From assembly GCF_000723165.1 (NCBI RefSeq), contig NZ_HG322949.1, positions 3,451,101 to 3,515,100 of the forward strand: a DNA stretch of 64,000 nucleotides, in the 5' to 3' direction. The notes beneath the pieces were generated by a model, which did not search any database, was not told the DNA's origin, and saw only the letters and a program-made list of their open reading frames with translations. A program made the position numbers and the translations under genes. Source of the stretch: Janthinobacterium agaricidamnosum NBRC 102515 = DSM 9628 (GTDB taxonomy: Bacteria > Pseudomonadota > Gammaproteobacteria > Burkholderiales > Burkholderiaceae_D). Numbering within the stretch: the stretch's first letter is position 1; each line of letters starts with the position of its first letter. Below are positions 19,512 through 28,443 of this stretch, piece after piece.

Positions 19512-22289
19512 TTAGTCCGGGGTGGTTGCGCTGTCAGTCGATTCCTGCAGCCGCAAGCCAAAATCGGCGTCGTACAGCCAAGTCAGCAGCTTGGGCGATT
19601 CTTTCTTTTTCTCATTACCGGCAGTCCATCCCTGCCCTTGCCACACACCATCGGCACCCGGCGACAAGGGCAGTAAAACGCACCACTCGCCCTGGCTCGG
19701 TAAAGTTTGCTTCAAAGCAAGGTAGGCGGCTTCTTGAGCAGCCTGCGACGGCAGCTCCGCCTTGGCTAACAGGTGCGCGGCGACTTTCACCATGCTGTAG
19801 GGCCAAGGGCCTGCGTCCCAGCGCAGCAATTTGCCATCGGCCCACTTCGCCAGCATCACGTCCATCGTCGCCGCGCCCAGGCGCGACGGGGTCTTGGCTT
19901 CACTCCACCAATCGCCGATCTCGCCCCGTTGATAACCATTCTCCAGGTTCAAGGTATTTTGCTGTGCGATGCTGGCTTCGGACATCTCCTGCCCTTGCGC
20001 CTTGGAAGCATTCTTGAGCAGCGAGTCGGGCAACATCTCGGCATCCGAATACACGGCCTCAATCAACTCCCTGCCCTGCGCGGGCATGCTGAAGCTACCT
20101 TTTTGCAATACCTTGGCGCTCAGCCATAGTTGCCCGTGATGGTCATAGACATATTGGCCTTTTTTAAACACCGCGCCGTACCAGTCTGCCGGTGGCTGCT
20201 CCGTCCATGACGGACCGTAGACCCACAAACATGGCGCAGCACGCTGATCCAGCGCATCTTTTTCACGCAGGCGATTGCCGTATTTGTCACGCACATGACG
20301 CTGCAAACGCCCGGCCCGTTGCAATACCCGGTCGATCGGCGCCAGATCGGTAATCAATACATCGAAGTCCACATCCAGGGATTGTTCCGCAACTTGGGTC
20401 GCGATCATCAACCGCCCCTTGCGCTGGTCCGCCGTGCTGTTATTGCCGAAACAGGCAAGTACCTGCTCCTCTTTATTCAAGCGGTCCCGCAACGCAAAAC
20501 GGGCATGGAACAAGGTGATTTTCTCGGGCTCAACGTTAAGCGATAAGCGCGCATACGCCTCCATGGCGTCCGCCACCGTATTGCGTATCCAGCCGACGCA
20601 CAGCCCTTGCTGTAACGCTGCATTGATATGCGCAAAGATTTTTTCCGGATCGGCTTCATAGTGCACCTGGACAGTCCTGGAAACATTGTCGCGCGACTTC
20701 AGCGGCGCTTCCAGCAAATCGGGCTGGCCATCGTGCCAGCGGGTTGCCAACGGATAAGCACTGGACGACACGGCCGGTGCGCTGGCTTGATTGCGGCCAA
20801 CGGCATAAGCGTCAAGCAAAGTTTGTTTCATCGCATTCGGCAACGTGGCCGACAGCAAGATGACCGATCCACCACTGCGCGCATGGAATTGCAACACAAT
20901 GCACAGCACACGCAACATATAGGCATCGCAGGCGTGTACTTCATCGATGATCAGTACCTTGCCGAACAATCCCAGCAACCGCAAGGACTGGTGCTTGCTA
21001 TGCAAAACAGCCAGCAAGACTTGATCGACGGTGCCGACGCCCGCCGGCGCCAGCAGCGTGCGCTTGTTATGGTCTGCCAACCATGCCGTGCAACGAGCGG
21101 TCGCGGTTTCATCCAGCTGGGCCTTGTCATTTTCCGGCGTGTCCGCCGGCAAAACCGATGCCGCAAATTCCTCTACCAGCTTTTTAAAGCCATGACCGAG
21201 ACTTAAACTGGCGTCACCGGCAAACAATTGGCGATATACGTCGCTGACACGCTGATACATCGCGTTCGCGGTGGACATGGTCGGTAATCCGATAAAGAAT
21301 CCATCGGCCAAACCTTGCGCCATCAAACGGTAGGCCAATATCATGGCGGCTTCCGTTTTGCCGGCGCCGGTCACGTCTTCCATCAGATACAGTTGCGGAA
21401 CGACGGGAATGTCCACCGACGCGGCCCAGGCCTGCAATGGTGAAGCCTCCTTGATGTAAGGAAAAAAGTCGGTCAACCGCTTGCCTGTCGCCGTACCGCT
21501 GCGCAATACGCCGGAATGCTGCAACGCCTTGCCTGCTATTTTCTGGACAGCGCGCCAATACTGATCCAGATCGGAGGGCTGGTCATGATATTGAAAGAAA
21601 TTGGTATCCGAACCTATCCAGTCGGCCAATATCGTCACGCCGGAAAACCACCACGACAGCATCTGGCTGATCTGCTCAAACCTGTCACCGGCTGTCAGTG
21701 GAATTTGGCGAGCTTCATCGGTCAGCAATAAAGACGCCAGCCTCCGGACAAAATCACTGACAGCAGCTTTATCTTCCTTGCAAAAGAAAAAATCGACAGT
21801 CCCGCTGGGTTTGGGAGGCATTCCATGATGGCCTGTTACGGCTTGCATCCAATAACGAATAGCCCGTTGATTAGATTTGGAAGAAAAATTGGAGATTCCA
21901 ATTTCCTTTAATATGTCATCGTCCAGCAGCAGCCGCTGCCACAGCCAGAATCCGAGGGAGTCGTGACGTTCACTATATATTTTATTAGAATGGCATGGAC
22001 GGCCCTTCAAATCTTTGACCAGATCGCCGCGTTGCGATTGAAATGCCTCGCTGAATTTTCCCAAATCATGCAAGGCGATGAAAAAAGCCGACCACGATAA
22101 GAAAGCCGATTCAGAGCAATTCAACAAATCGGTAAATGGCTTCAGCAGAGACGGAGATTTTTCAAGATAAACGCGACCAACCGCGGCTACATCAAGGCAG
22201 TGAAAAATCAACAAATGAAAATCGGCTTGTCCTGCCTCGGACGGTTTTGCCTTACCCCAATAAGGGTAATACAACGCTTCCCTGTTCAA
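19512..22289 (-). CDS. cas3: Type I-E CRISPR nuclease-helicase Cas3
   Basis: A 925-aa Cas3, first gene of the cas operon, that degrades DNA recognised by Cascade. The N-terminal HD nuclease has H30 and the HDLGKF motif (H74-D75). The SF2 helicase follows with Walker A DVTGAGKTEAA near 310, DEVHACDAY near 445, SATLP near 478, and a conserved arginine motif QRAGRLQRH. The reading frame contains no ATG near the N-terminus; the start must be the TTG at 22289, just before the conserved YYPYWGK segment. An out-of-frame ATG lies 16 bp upstream. No interruptions were seen. Confidence 0.93.
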   Translation of the reverse strand: MNREALYYPYWGKAKPSEAGQADFHLLIFHCLDVAAVGRVYLEKSPSLLKPFTDLLNCSESAFLSWSAFFIALHDLGKFSEAFQSQRGDLVKDLKGRPCHSNKIYSERHDSLGFWLWQRLLLDDDILKEIGISNFSSKSNQRAIRYWMQAVTGHHGMPPKPSGTVDFFFCKEDKAAVSDFVRRLASLLLTDEARQIPLTAGDRFEQISQMLSWWFSGVTILADWIGSDTNFFQYHDQPSDLDQYWRAVQKIAGKALQHSGVLRSGTATGKRLTDFFPYIKEASPLQAWAASVDIPVVPQLYLMEDVTGAGKTEAAMILAYRLMAQGLADGFFIGLPTMSTANAMYQRVSDVYRQLFAGDASLSLGHGFKKLVEEFAASVLPADTPENDKAQLDETATARCTAWLADHNKRTLLAPAGVGTVDQVLLAVLHSKHQSLRLLGLFGKVLIIDEVHACDAYMLRVLCIVLQFHARSGGSVILLSATLPNAMKQTLLDAYAVGRNQASAPAVSSSAYPLATRWHDGQPDLLEAPLKSRDNVSRTVQVHYEADPEKIFAHINAALQQGLCVGWIRNTVADAMEAYARLSLNVEPEKITLFHARFALRDRLNKEEQVLACFGNNSTADQRKGRLMIATQVAEQSLDVDFDVLITDLAPIDRVLQRAGRLQRHVRDKYGNRLREKDALDQRAAPCLWVYGPSWTEQPPADWYGAVFKKGQYVYDHHGQLWLSAKVLQKGSFSMPAQGRELIEAVYSDAEMLPDSLLKNASKAQGQEMSEASIAQQNTLNLENGYQRGEIGDWWSEAKTPSRLGAATMDVMLAKWADGKLLRWDAGPWPYSMVKVAAHLLAKAELPSQAAQEAAYLALKQTLPSQGEWCVLLPLSPGADGVWQGQGWTAGNEKKKESPKLLTWLYDADFGLRLQESTDSATTPD

Positions 22290-22515
22290 TGGCTTGCTCT
22301 CTCATTTAAAATCAGCAATCGATATTAAACGATTGCCAATCAAATCATCAAGCAAATAAAATATTAGGGCTATTGATATATATCACTACAAATGCTTTTA
22401 CTGACTGCACCGAGAATGTTTAGACATGCATCAATATTCTGCTGAGGAATGCATACTGTCCGAAAAAATCTCGATATGGCGCCTCTGCACCTCAGTACCA
22501 TTGCATAAAAATTTA
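22290..22515 (-). promoter_or_regulatory. AT-rich upstream region of the cas operon
   Basis: This stretch ahead of cas3 is much more AT-rich than its surroundings and must carry the cas promoter on the minus strand. It contains an inverted repeat CAATCG-N8-CGATTG (22316-22335) only 27 bp from the cas3 start, a possible operator. Several TATATA-like blocks (for example around 22375) could be -10 elements or silencer-binding tracts, but I could not single out one promoter. Confidence 0.45.
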
Positions 22516-22673
22516 GAGCCTATCCCAGTAGTGAGCGTCTTCTGCTGGCAGCGCATCAGCAGCGCGGACCAGGCGTGAGGAGGAAGCGTGGCGAGCCACG
22601 CGACGACGAGCAACGCAGTCCCCGCTACTGAGGGGCGCCAGAAGAGGGCGTATTCATCTACTGGGATAGGCTC
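22516..22673. mobile_element. 158-bp MITE derived from the IS5-family element
   Basis: A non-coding element bounded by perfect 16-bp inverted repeats: gagcctatcccagtag at 22516-22531 and ctactgggataggctc at 22658-22673. It is flanked by identical TTA trinucleotides (22513-22515 and 22674-22676) that look like a target-site duplication. The right repeat is identical to the IS end at 188-203. Beyond the 16 bp the two ends stay loosely similar (cgtcttctgctggc versus the complement of the other side). It carries no gene and is presumably mobilised by the full IS in trans. Confidence 0.88.
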
Positions 22674-22704
22674 TTAGTGTAGCGGTGGTACTCGAACTCG
22701 CGGC

Positions 22705-23453
22705 CGATTCATCCCTGCAATCGCAGGGAACACCGTATGGACCGTATCCAAACCATACTTTCCCTCGGTTCATCCCCGCAATCGCTGGGAACATATAACG
22801 ATTACAGATCATAGCGGTTTGTCCTCGCTTACGCGGAGGACACTTGCTGGTTTGCCGAGCTGCATCAAAGATGGTTGGTTCATCCTCGCAGAAACGGGAA
22901 CACATCACGTCGGCGGCGTAGGCATCGCTACTGCCCGGTTCATCCCTGCCTGCGCGGGGAACACGCGGAACGATTGATGGACAACTCCGATTACCACGGT
23001 TCATCCCCGCCTGCGCGGGGAACACTTTGGGTGATGACGCTGAGCGCATGGTTTTGACGGTTCATCCCCGCCTGCGCGGGGAACACGCCGACGCTTCGAC
23101 GTGCTCGATGGCCTGGGCCGGTTCATCCCCGCCTGCGCGGGGAACACTCGTTGTAGACCCACAGGTCGTACTGACCCCACGGTTCATCCCCGCCTGCGCG
23201 GGGAACACGTGCAGGTGCCTTATTTTCCTGATGATGCCGCCGGTTCATCCCCGCCTGCGCGGGGAACACCGCATCAACGCGCAGTTGGGCGGCGTCCAGT
23301 ACGGTTCATCCCCGCCTGCGCGGGGAACACCACCAGGCGGCCGTGGAAGACAAGCCGGACAACGGTTCATCCCCGCCTGCGCGGGGAACACATTGCGCGA
23401 CCTACGTTCCGACATACCGCCATACGGTTCATCCCCGCCTGCGCGGGGAACAC
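22705..23453 (-). CRISPR. Type I-E CRISPR array 2 (13 repeats, 12 spacers; distal end decayed)
   Basis: Repeats of 29 nt start at 22705, 22766, 22815, 22876, 22936, 22997, 23058, 23119, 23180, 23241, 23302, 23363 and 23425. The plus-strand repeat begins CGGTTCATCCCCGCCTGCGC. The leftmost four are degenerate; the 22876 repeat has lost one base. The spacer at 22795-22814 is only 20 nt, whereas the rest are 32 nt and the newest is 33 nt. The leader is at the right end, so this array is also transcribed right to left and its oldest part faces cas3. Confidence 0.96.
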
Positions 23454-23530
23454 ACCAATTATAAGTCATTGATTACAATGATTTATATGACAGGTGAATT
23501 TTCTACCGATTTTTCAGGGGGTTTAAATCA
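23454..23530 (-). promoter_or_regulatory. CRISPR leader of array 2 with IHF site
   Basis: This segment is nearly identical to the leader of array 1: 27 identical bases adjoining the last repeat, 8 variable bases, then 24 identical bases and a similar poly-G tract. The IHF-consensus match AATCAATGACTTA (minus strand, 23462-23474) is conserved at the same distance from the repeat. Both arrays should therefore be served by the same Cas1-Cas2 integrase. Confidence 0.8.
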
Positions 23531-23585
23531 TTAAAGAAGCACGCCACTTTGATCACCAAAAACAAGCACCCGCCCATAATGAAAT

Positions 23586-23615
23586 TTGTCAATAAATAAA
23601 ATAATTTCATATAAT
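23586..23615 (+). promoter_or_regulatory. Sigma70 promoter for the DUF3761 gene
   Basis: TTGTCA (23586-23591) and a perfect TATAAT (23610-23615) are separated by 18 bp. Transcription would start near 23622, giving a leader of about 40 nt before the ATG at 23664. The region is also bracketed by an 8-bp inverted repeat, ATGAAATT / AATTTCAT. Confidence 0.65.
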
Positions 23616-23663
23616 CAATCATGCAACGGCACATTGGTATGCCGTGAAAACAATAATCTCACG

Positions 23664-23969
23664 ATGAACCTGCGCCGCCTGCTTGTCATACTGCTGCTTG
23701 TCTTTTCTCCTTATTCCCTATCGTCAGTCGAAGCCAGGGACAGTAAATCACCTGCTTACGCGCAAAAGGCCGAACCCAACGAGGCCGACTTGCAGCAGCA
23801 TGGTCATTACAGGAATAAGGATGGCGAGGAAGTACATTCGCCGGCAAAAAGCAAGACCGGCAAAGTGCCACAGGGAGCGTCGGCCTTATGCCGCGACGGG
23901 TCGTATAGTTTCAGTAAAAGCGCACGGGGAACTTGCTCGCACCATGGCGGCGTTGCGTCGTGGCTTTAA
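23664..23969 (+). CDS. DUF3761 domain-containing exported protein
   Basis: A 101-aa secreted protein. The ATG at 23664 opens a typical signal peptide (MNLRRLLVILLLVFSPYSLS) that a longer upstream frame would bury. The mature C-terminus carries the DUF3761 signature GASALCRDGSYSFSKSARG followed by TCSHHGGVASWL, with two cysteines that may form a disulfide. A lysine-rich linker containing a YRNKDGEEVHSPAKSK block precedes it. Function is unknown for the family. Its TAA stop overlaps the TAA stop of the convergent reductase gene. Confidence 0.85.
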   Translation: MNLRRLLVILLLVFSPYSLSSVEARDSKSPAYAQKAEPNEADLQQHGHYRNKDGEEVHSPAKSKTGKVPQGASALCRDGSYSFSKSARGTCSHHGGVASWL

Positions 23970-25150
23970 GCTGACGGATTAACCCCACGGTGCAAATCCG
24001 CCAGCAGGCTGGCGTGCAATGCAGGCGTATGTTGCGACAAGCCAAATCCGCGCAACACGCCCTGCTCATCGATAAAACGCGACACCGTGCGCTCGCCATC
24101 GTGCTCATCGCTCCAGCGGCCATTGACACCAGGCAGCGGCGGCGACAAGGCCAGTGTATAGCTCGGCGTCTTGACGATCACCGCTTCGGCCTTGAATGCG
24201 ATCGCCGTTGCCGTGCCGGACAAGGTCGCGGCAATCGCCCGCGCCGCCGTCATCAGCGGCGCCACATACGGCAGCACCGCGCTGCCGCCGGCGCTCGCAT
24301 ATTCGGCGCAATCGCCAAGCGCATAAATGCCGGGCACGCTGGTTTGCCCGAATTGATCCACGATAATGCCGCGTCCGGTAGACAAGCCGGCCGCTTGCGC
24401 CAAGGCGATAGCGGGACGCAAGCCGACCGCCGACAGCACGATATCGGCATCAATTTTTTCGCCATTTCCCAAGGTAACTTCCAGCATGCCGGATGGTGTC
24501 CGGTACACGCCGCTGGCGCTGGTGTTCAGTTGCAAGGCAATCGACCGGCCACGCCACGCCGCCGTCAATCCCAGTGACAAGGCCGGTGCGGCCAGCGCCG
24601 ACAACGGCCGCGGATTCGGATCGACCAGCGTCACGTGATGGCCGGCCGACGATAAGTCTTCGGCAAATTCGGAACCGATCAGTCCGGCGCCCAGGATGGC
24701 GATGCGCGCCGGACGGCCCAGCTTGGCCAGTTGCGCGCGGAACCCGGCGTAATCGTCCAGGTGGTTGATCGACAGCACTTGATCGGCGCCATCACCGGCC
24801 AGCGGCAAACGGATCGCTTGCGCCCCCAGCGCCAGCACCAATTTCTCATACGCATATTCGCCGCGTTCGGTACGGATGATTTGCCGGGCGCTGTCGATCG
24901 CCGTGACCCGGGTGTGGTCCAGGATTTCTGCATCAAGTTGGGCCGCCATTTGGGCGGCGCTGTGCGACACCAGTTGCTGCGCTTCTTTGTTTAAGGCAAA
25001 GGCGTTCGACAGCATCGGCTTGGGGTAGGCATCGGCGCTATCGGCCGAGACGATCAGCAGCCGGGTGGTCTGGTCGCGTTTGCGCACTTCGCGCGCCAGG
25101 CTGTAGGCGGCCATGCCGGCGCCGATGATGACGATGGGAAACGTAGCCAT
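23966..25150 (-). CDS. Rubredoxin-NAD(+) reductase (FAD-dependent oxidoreductase)
   Basis: A 394-aa flavoprotein that should pass electrons from NAD(P)H to the rubredoxin encoded directly upstream. The N-terminal dinucleotide fold is VIIGAGMAAYSLAREVRK. A second Rossmann motif, ILGAGLIGSEFAEDL (about 145-160), binds NAD(P)H. GIYALGDCAEY (near 275) is the second FAD motif. The order rubredoxin-reductase with no spacing (stop 25151, start 25150) supports the pairing. Such pairs feed alkane hydroxylases or act in oxidative stress; no hydroxylase is nearby, so the physiological acceptor is open. Confidence 0.88.
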   Translation of the reverse strand: MATFPIVIIGAGMAAYSLAREVRKRDQTTRLLIVSADSADAYPKPMLSNAFALNKEAQQLVSHSAAQMAAQLDAEILDHTRVTAIDSARQIIRTERGEYAYEKLVLALGAQAIRLPLAGDGADQVLSINHLDDYAGFRAQLAKLGRPARIAILGAGLIGSEFAEDLSSAGHHVTLVDPNPRPLSALAAPALSLGLTAAWRGRSIALQLNTSASGVYRTPSGMLEVTLGNGEKIDADIVLSAVGLRPAIALAQAAGLSTGRGIIVDQFGQTSVPGIYALGDCAEYASAGGSAVLPYVAPLMTAARAIAATLSGTATAIAFKAEAVIVKTPSYTLALSPPLPGVNGRWSDEHDGERTVSRFIDEQGVLRGFGLSQHTPALHASLLADLHRGVNPSA

Positions 25151-25315
25151 TCAGAGCTCGACCATGTCGAAGTCGGCCTTGGCGATACCGCAATCCGGAC
25201 ACGCCCAGTCGTCCACGATATCGGCCCATTGGGTGCCGGCGGCAATGCCCTCTTCCGGCAAGCCCAGGCTTTCATCATAGATAAAACCGCAAACGAGGCA
25301 CACATAAGTTTTCAT
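25151..25315 (-). CDS. Rubredoxin
   Basis: A 54-aa iron protein with the full rubredoxin signature: [10 protein letters not shown] near the N-terminus and [11 protein letters not shown] near the C-terminus, giving four cysteine ligands for one iron. The start at 25315 (MKTYVC) is the usual rubredoxin N-terminus; a longer frame upstream is not homologous. The stop is immediately followed by the start of the reductase gene, so the two form one operon. Confidence 0.95.
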   Translation of the reverse strand: MKTYVCLVCGFIYDESLGLPEEGIAAGTQWADIVDDWACPDCGIAKADFDMVEL

Positions 25316-25509
25316 GGCGAAACTTTCTGATAAGTGGAGAACAATAGGAAAACAGTAGTTCTGTGCTGATAAGAAAGTATAGTGTGCGGCCATAAAAAGT
25401 CGCAGCTTGATGTCCGGGCATTTCTGCCAATCGGGCCGGATAGTCGGCCAAGCATGCACCTGCCGCGCGCGGCAATGACGCCGCTGCGCGGGCAAGGTTT
25501 CTGCTACTG

Positions 25510-26145
25510 TCAATGCGCCAACAGTCGGCTCAATTGTTGTTCAAGCTGGCTATGCGACGCATAGCCCGGGCTGACAGGGATGAATTCCTTGCCGGTATCG
25601 AGCAGCAGCGCCGGGAAACTGCGCACGCCGATGGCACGCGCGCGAGAAAAGTCGGCGTGTGTTTCAGCAATAACTTCCGGCGTTTCCCATGTCGCGTGGA
25701 ACAAGCCGGCATCGATCGCATACCCCGCCGCGTTCAGTGCCGCGGCAGCGATGTCGGCCAGCACACGGCCATCGGTGGTATCGCGGCCATCGACATAAAA
25801 CCCTTGTTGCAAGGCACGGAACACCGCCAGCAAGTCCGCTTGCGGGACCAGTTTGCGGGTAGTGACGACGGCGCGGCATACCGGTTCGGTGTCGTAGACA
25901 AAGTTTTCCAATGCCATGAAGGCCGCGCGGTTAAACGGCAAACCGCTGTTTTCCTCGACGCGCGCCCAGTGGCCAAGCCGGAATTGCTTGCCGCTATCAT
26001 CGAGCACATCCTTGGCGCCGGCACGGACACCGCCGACAATAATTTGCAGCGGCAATTCCGGATGTTGTTGCATCAAGGCAGTTAATTCTTTGCCGAAGCC
26101 GTAGCACCACGAACACATCGGGTCGCCCACATAGACCAGCTTCAT
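25510..26145 (-). CDS. DsbA family thioredoxin-fold protein
   Basis: A 211-aa thioredoxin-fold protein with a CSWC active site right after the first strand ([20 protein letters not shown]), as in COG3531 proteins, and the cis-proline strand [13 protein letters not shown] near residue 170. No signal peptide is evident, suggesting a cytoplasmic oxidoreductase or isomerase rather than periplasmic DsbA. The ATG at 26145 has an AAGGTG ribosome site; in-frame alternatives are ATG 26211 and TTG 26250. It is transcribed away from the LysR gene's end in the same direction. Confidence 0.8.
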   Translation of the reverse strand: MKLVYVGDPMCSWCYGFGKELTALMQQHPELPLQIIVGGVRAGAKDVLDDSGKQFRLGHWARVEENSGLPFNRAAFMALENFVYDTEPVCRAVVTTRKLVPQADLLAVFRALQQGFYVDGRDTTDGRVLADIAAAALNAAGYAIDAGLFHATWETPEVIAETHADFSRARAIGVRSFPALLLDTGKEFIPVSPGYASHSQLEQQLSRLLAH

Positions 26146-26363
26146 TGCGGAATTCACCTTGGCTGGAGGCAAAGTGTCGGTATGGTTGATGCGGACAGGT
26201 ATCGATGTCATGGCGAAGTCTTTCAGATCAATATGATGGGGTGGGTTCAACAGGGGATGTTATGTATCCCGCTGTGAAACATCATACTGATGCGAAACAG
26301 CATCAAAAAGACTGGTTTTCGCAAATCATTCCATACATGGTGTAATCAATCCAAGGTACCGGA

Positions 26364-27281
26364 TCAGGTGCGCGGCGCCAGCCTGGAGGTCAGGAAATCG
26401 ACAAAGGTCCGCACCCTCAGCGACAGATGGCGCGCATGCGGATACAGCAGGATGAACGGCCGCGAAGTGCCGCCATGTTGCGGCAGCAACTCGACCAAGC
26501 GCCCGTCCGCCAGGTCGCGCTCGACGATAAAACGGTAGGTTTGCACCAGGCCGGCGCCATTCAGCGCCAGCGTGACGATCGCCAGCACATCTTCGGAACA
26601 GGTATAACCGCCTTGCGTGGCCACATCGACCGGCTTGCCATCGATGTTAAATGGCCATGGTATCTTGCGGCCCGTGCTGGGCAGCTCGAACTGTATGCAT
26701 TCATGTTTTTGCAAATCATCCAGCGATTGCGGCGTGCCGGCCCGTTTCAGGTAAGAAGGCGCCGCCACCAGTACCAGTTCGGCATCTTCCAGCTTGCGCG
26801 CGATCAGCGACGAATCGGCCGGATCGCGGCCGCGCACCACCATGTCGTAGCTTTCGCCGACGAAATCGATATTGCGGTTGCTGACGTGAATTTCGACGGT
26901 CACGTCGGGATACAGCTGGCGGAACTCCGGCAGCAAGGGCAACAAGCGGTAATGGCCATACGGCGTCGGCACGCTGATGCGCAGCGGACCGGCCGGCGCG
27001 GCCTGGCCGCCGGTCACTTCGCGTTCGGCTTCCACCAGTTGCGACAATGCTTGCCGGCATTGCTCGTAATAAATGCGGCCGCCGTCGGTCAGGCGGATCT
27101 GGCGCGTGGTGCGCACGAACATGCGCACGCCCAGCCGCTCTTCCAGCCGCGAGACCGAACGGCTCACCGCCGCCGGCGTCACGCCGGCGATACTGGCGGC
27201 AACGGTAAAGCTGGCCGATTCCGCCGCCAGGCAAAACAGTTCGATGCTGCCCAGCTGCATATCGTCAAAGTTACGCTTCAT
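26364..27281 (-). CDS. LysR family transcriptional regulator
   Basis: A 305-aa LysR-type regulator: helix-turn-helix in residues 10-65 (SFTVAASIAGVTPAAVSRSV, then RLEERLGVRMFVRTTR), linker, then effector domain with the GPLRISVPTPYGHYRLLP start typical of the CrgA-like subgroup. A GGAAAA ribosome site precedes the ATG. The downstream DsbA-like gene is on the same strand about 150-220 bp away and could be a target. The effector is unknown. Confidence 0.9.
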   Translation of the reverse strand: MKRNFDDMQLGSIELFCLAAESASFTVAASIAGVTPAAVSRSVSRLEERLGVRMFVRTTRQIRLTDGGRIYYEQCRQALSQLVEAEREVTGGQAAPAGPLRISVPTPYGHYRLLPLLPEFRQLYPDVTVEIHVSNRNIDFVGESYDMVVRGRDPADSSLIARKLEDAELVLVAAPSYLKRAGTPQSLDDLQKHECIQFELPSTGRKIPWPFNIDGKPVDVATQGGYTCSEDVLAIVTLALNGAGLVQTYRFIVERDLADGRLVELLPQHGGTSRPFILLYPHARHLSLRVRTFVDFLTSRLAPRT

Positions 27282-27316
27282 TGTTTTTCCAAATGTGATC
27301 TGTGGCCGCGAGTGCA

Positions 27317-27348
27317 GGCCAGATTAGCGCGCAGCGCGTAATCCGGCC
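27317..27348. repeat. Palindromic intergenic element (REP-like)
   Basis: A near-perfect palindrome starts GGCCAGATTAGCGCG and ends CGCGTAATCCGGCC, lying between the LysR gene and copD. The GATTA...GCGC...TAATC core resembles the short palindromic repeats scattered through many betaproteobacterial intergenic regions. I saw only one copy in this window, so repeat status in the genome is unproven. It could also act as a transcription terminator or boundary. Confidence 0.5.
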
Positions 27349-27543
27349 CCGCCAACCGGGCTTGCCGGCTTACGCTGCCTTACGGTATTTTTGCGTCATT
27401 ATGCTTGAAATGCTGGCGCAAGGCCTGCGAAATCCACTGTCCCCGCCTGGTCGCATTGCCAGGCAAGGGTTCCCGTCTTGGCCGGCGCTAAAGTCACCTG
27501 CCAGGCTTCCGCCTGCGCCAACTGATGATGCACTGGCGACGGG

Positions 27544-28443
27544 CTACATCGCCGTGGGTGGCTGTTGCGAAATAAGAATCGATGCGGCTAAAACAGCACC
27601 CAGCAACAAGAAACTTTCAATCCGCAGCGCCGTGCGCACCAGCCTCAGGCCGCGCTGCGAACGGCTGGCGGCGGGCAAGCCGATAAATTTGTTATAGCCC
27701 CCCAGCAGCAGCGCGGCCAGTACCAGCGCGGCCTTGGCCAGCAGTGTCATGCCATACACGGTATGCAACAGATGGTCGGCCGTGCCGACCCTGTGCCATG
27801 CGCTGTACATGCCAGTGACGGCAATGCCAGCCACTGCGGCCAGCGCGGCTTGCGACATCAAGTCCAGGTAGCGGTCGGCCGCGCCTATGCCAAAGGCGGC
27901 GATCCGCGTGTCATTCAGGGCGAACCAGGCCGAGACCAGCACGGCGCCGCTCCATAATCCGATGGCGGAAAAATGGACGGCTTCCGCCAGCAGGGGCATG
28001 CTCCAGAATCCCTCTTCGCCGGCGTGTCCCATCGATGCGCGCGTCACTGCGAATGCAAGCAAGGCCAGCGCCACCGCCATGTCGCTGGCGCGCGTGGCGC
28101 CGCCGCTCCAGCGGATAATGAACAGGATGATCATCGCCGCCGTTGTGACGCAGCCGGCGTGTCCGTAGTCGGTACTGGAGATCATCATCCACAACATCGG
28201 GCAAGCCTCGCGCAGGCCGACGCCGCCCATCACTTCCGTGGCGGCCAGCATCGCCGCTGCGCTGCCGGCCGCGCCCAGTCCCGCCGCACACAAGTCGAGC
28301 TTGCGCAGGACCGGCTCGACATCGCCGCGGCTGCCGCCGTTGGACTGTATCCAGTAGCGCGCACACCACGACCCGAGCAGCCAGGCAAAGCCGAGGTTCA
28401 GCAAAAATGCCGACGCTGCCTGCAGCAGCGAGACCTCATCCAT
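27544..28443 (-). CDS. copD: Copper resistance protein CopD family membrane protein
   Basis: A 299-aa integral membrane protein with about eight hydrophobic segments, the CopD/PcoD topology. Histidines in AVHFSAIGLWSGAVLVSAWF and in the segment with YSAWHRVGTADHLL are plausible metal or heme ligands. It starts directly after the copC stop (28444/28443), the usual copC-copD coupling, and is the last gene of the copper operon. CopD is thought to move copper across the inner membrane together with periplasmic CopC. Confidence 0.88.
   Translation of the reverse strand: MDEVSLLQAASAFLLNLGFAWLLGSWCARYWIQSNGGSRGDVEPVLRKLDLCAAGLGAAGSAAAMLAATEVMGGVGLREACPMLWMMISSTDYGHAGCVTTAAMIILFIIRWSGGATRASDMAVALALLAFAVTRASMGHAGEEGFWSMPLLAEAVHFSAIGLWSGAVLVSAWFALNDTRIAAFGIGAADRYLDLMSQAALAAVAGIAVTGMYSAWHRVGTADHLLHTVYGMTLLAKAALVLAALLLGGYNKFIGLPAASRSQRGLRLVRTALRIESFLLLGAVLAASILISQQPPTAM

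Noticed and set aside
22290..22704. Possible accessory defence gene, retron or guide RNA between cas3 and array 2
   Set aside because: The region is explained by the cas upstream region plus the MITE; no coding frame or conserved RNA fold was seen beyond these.
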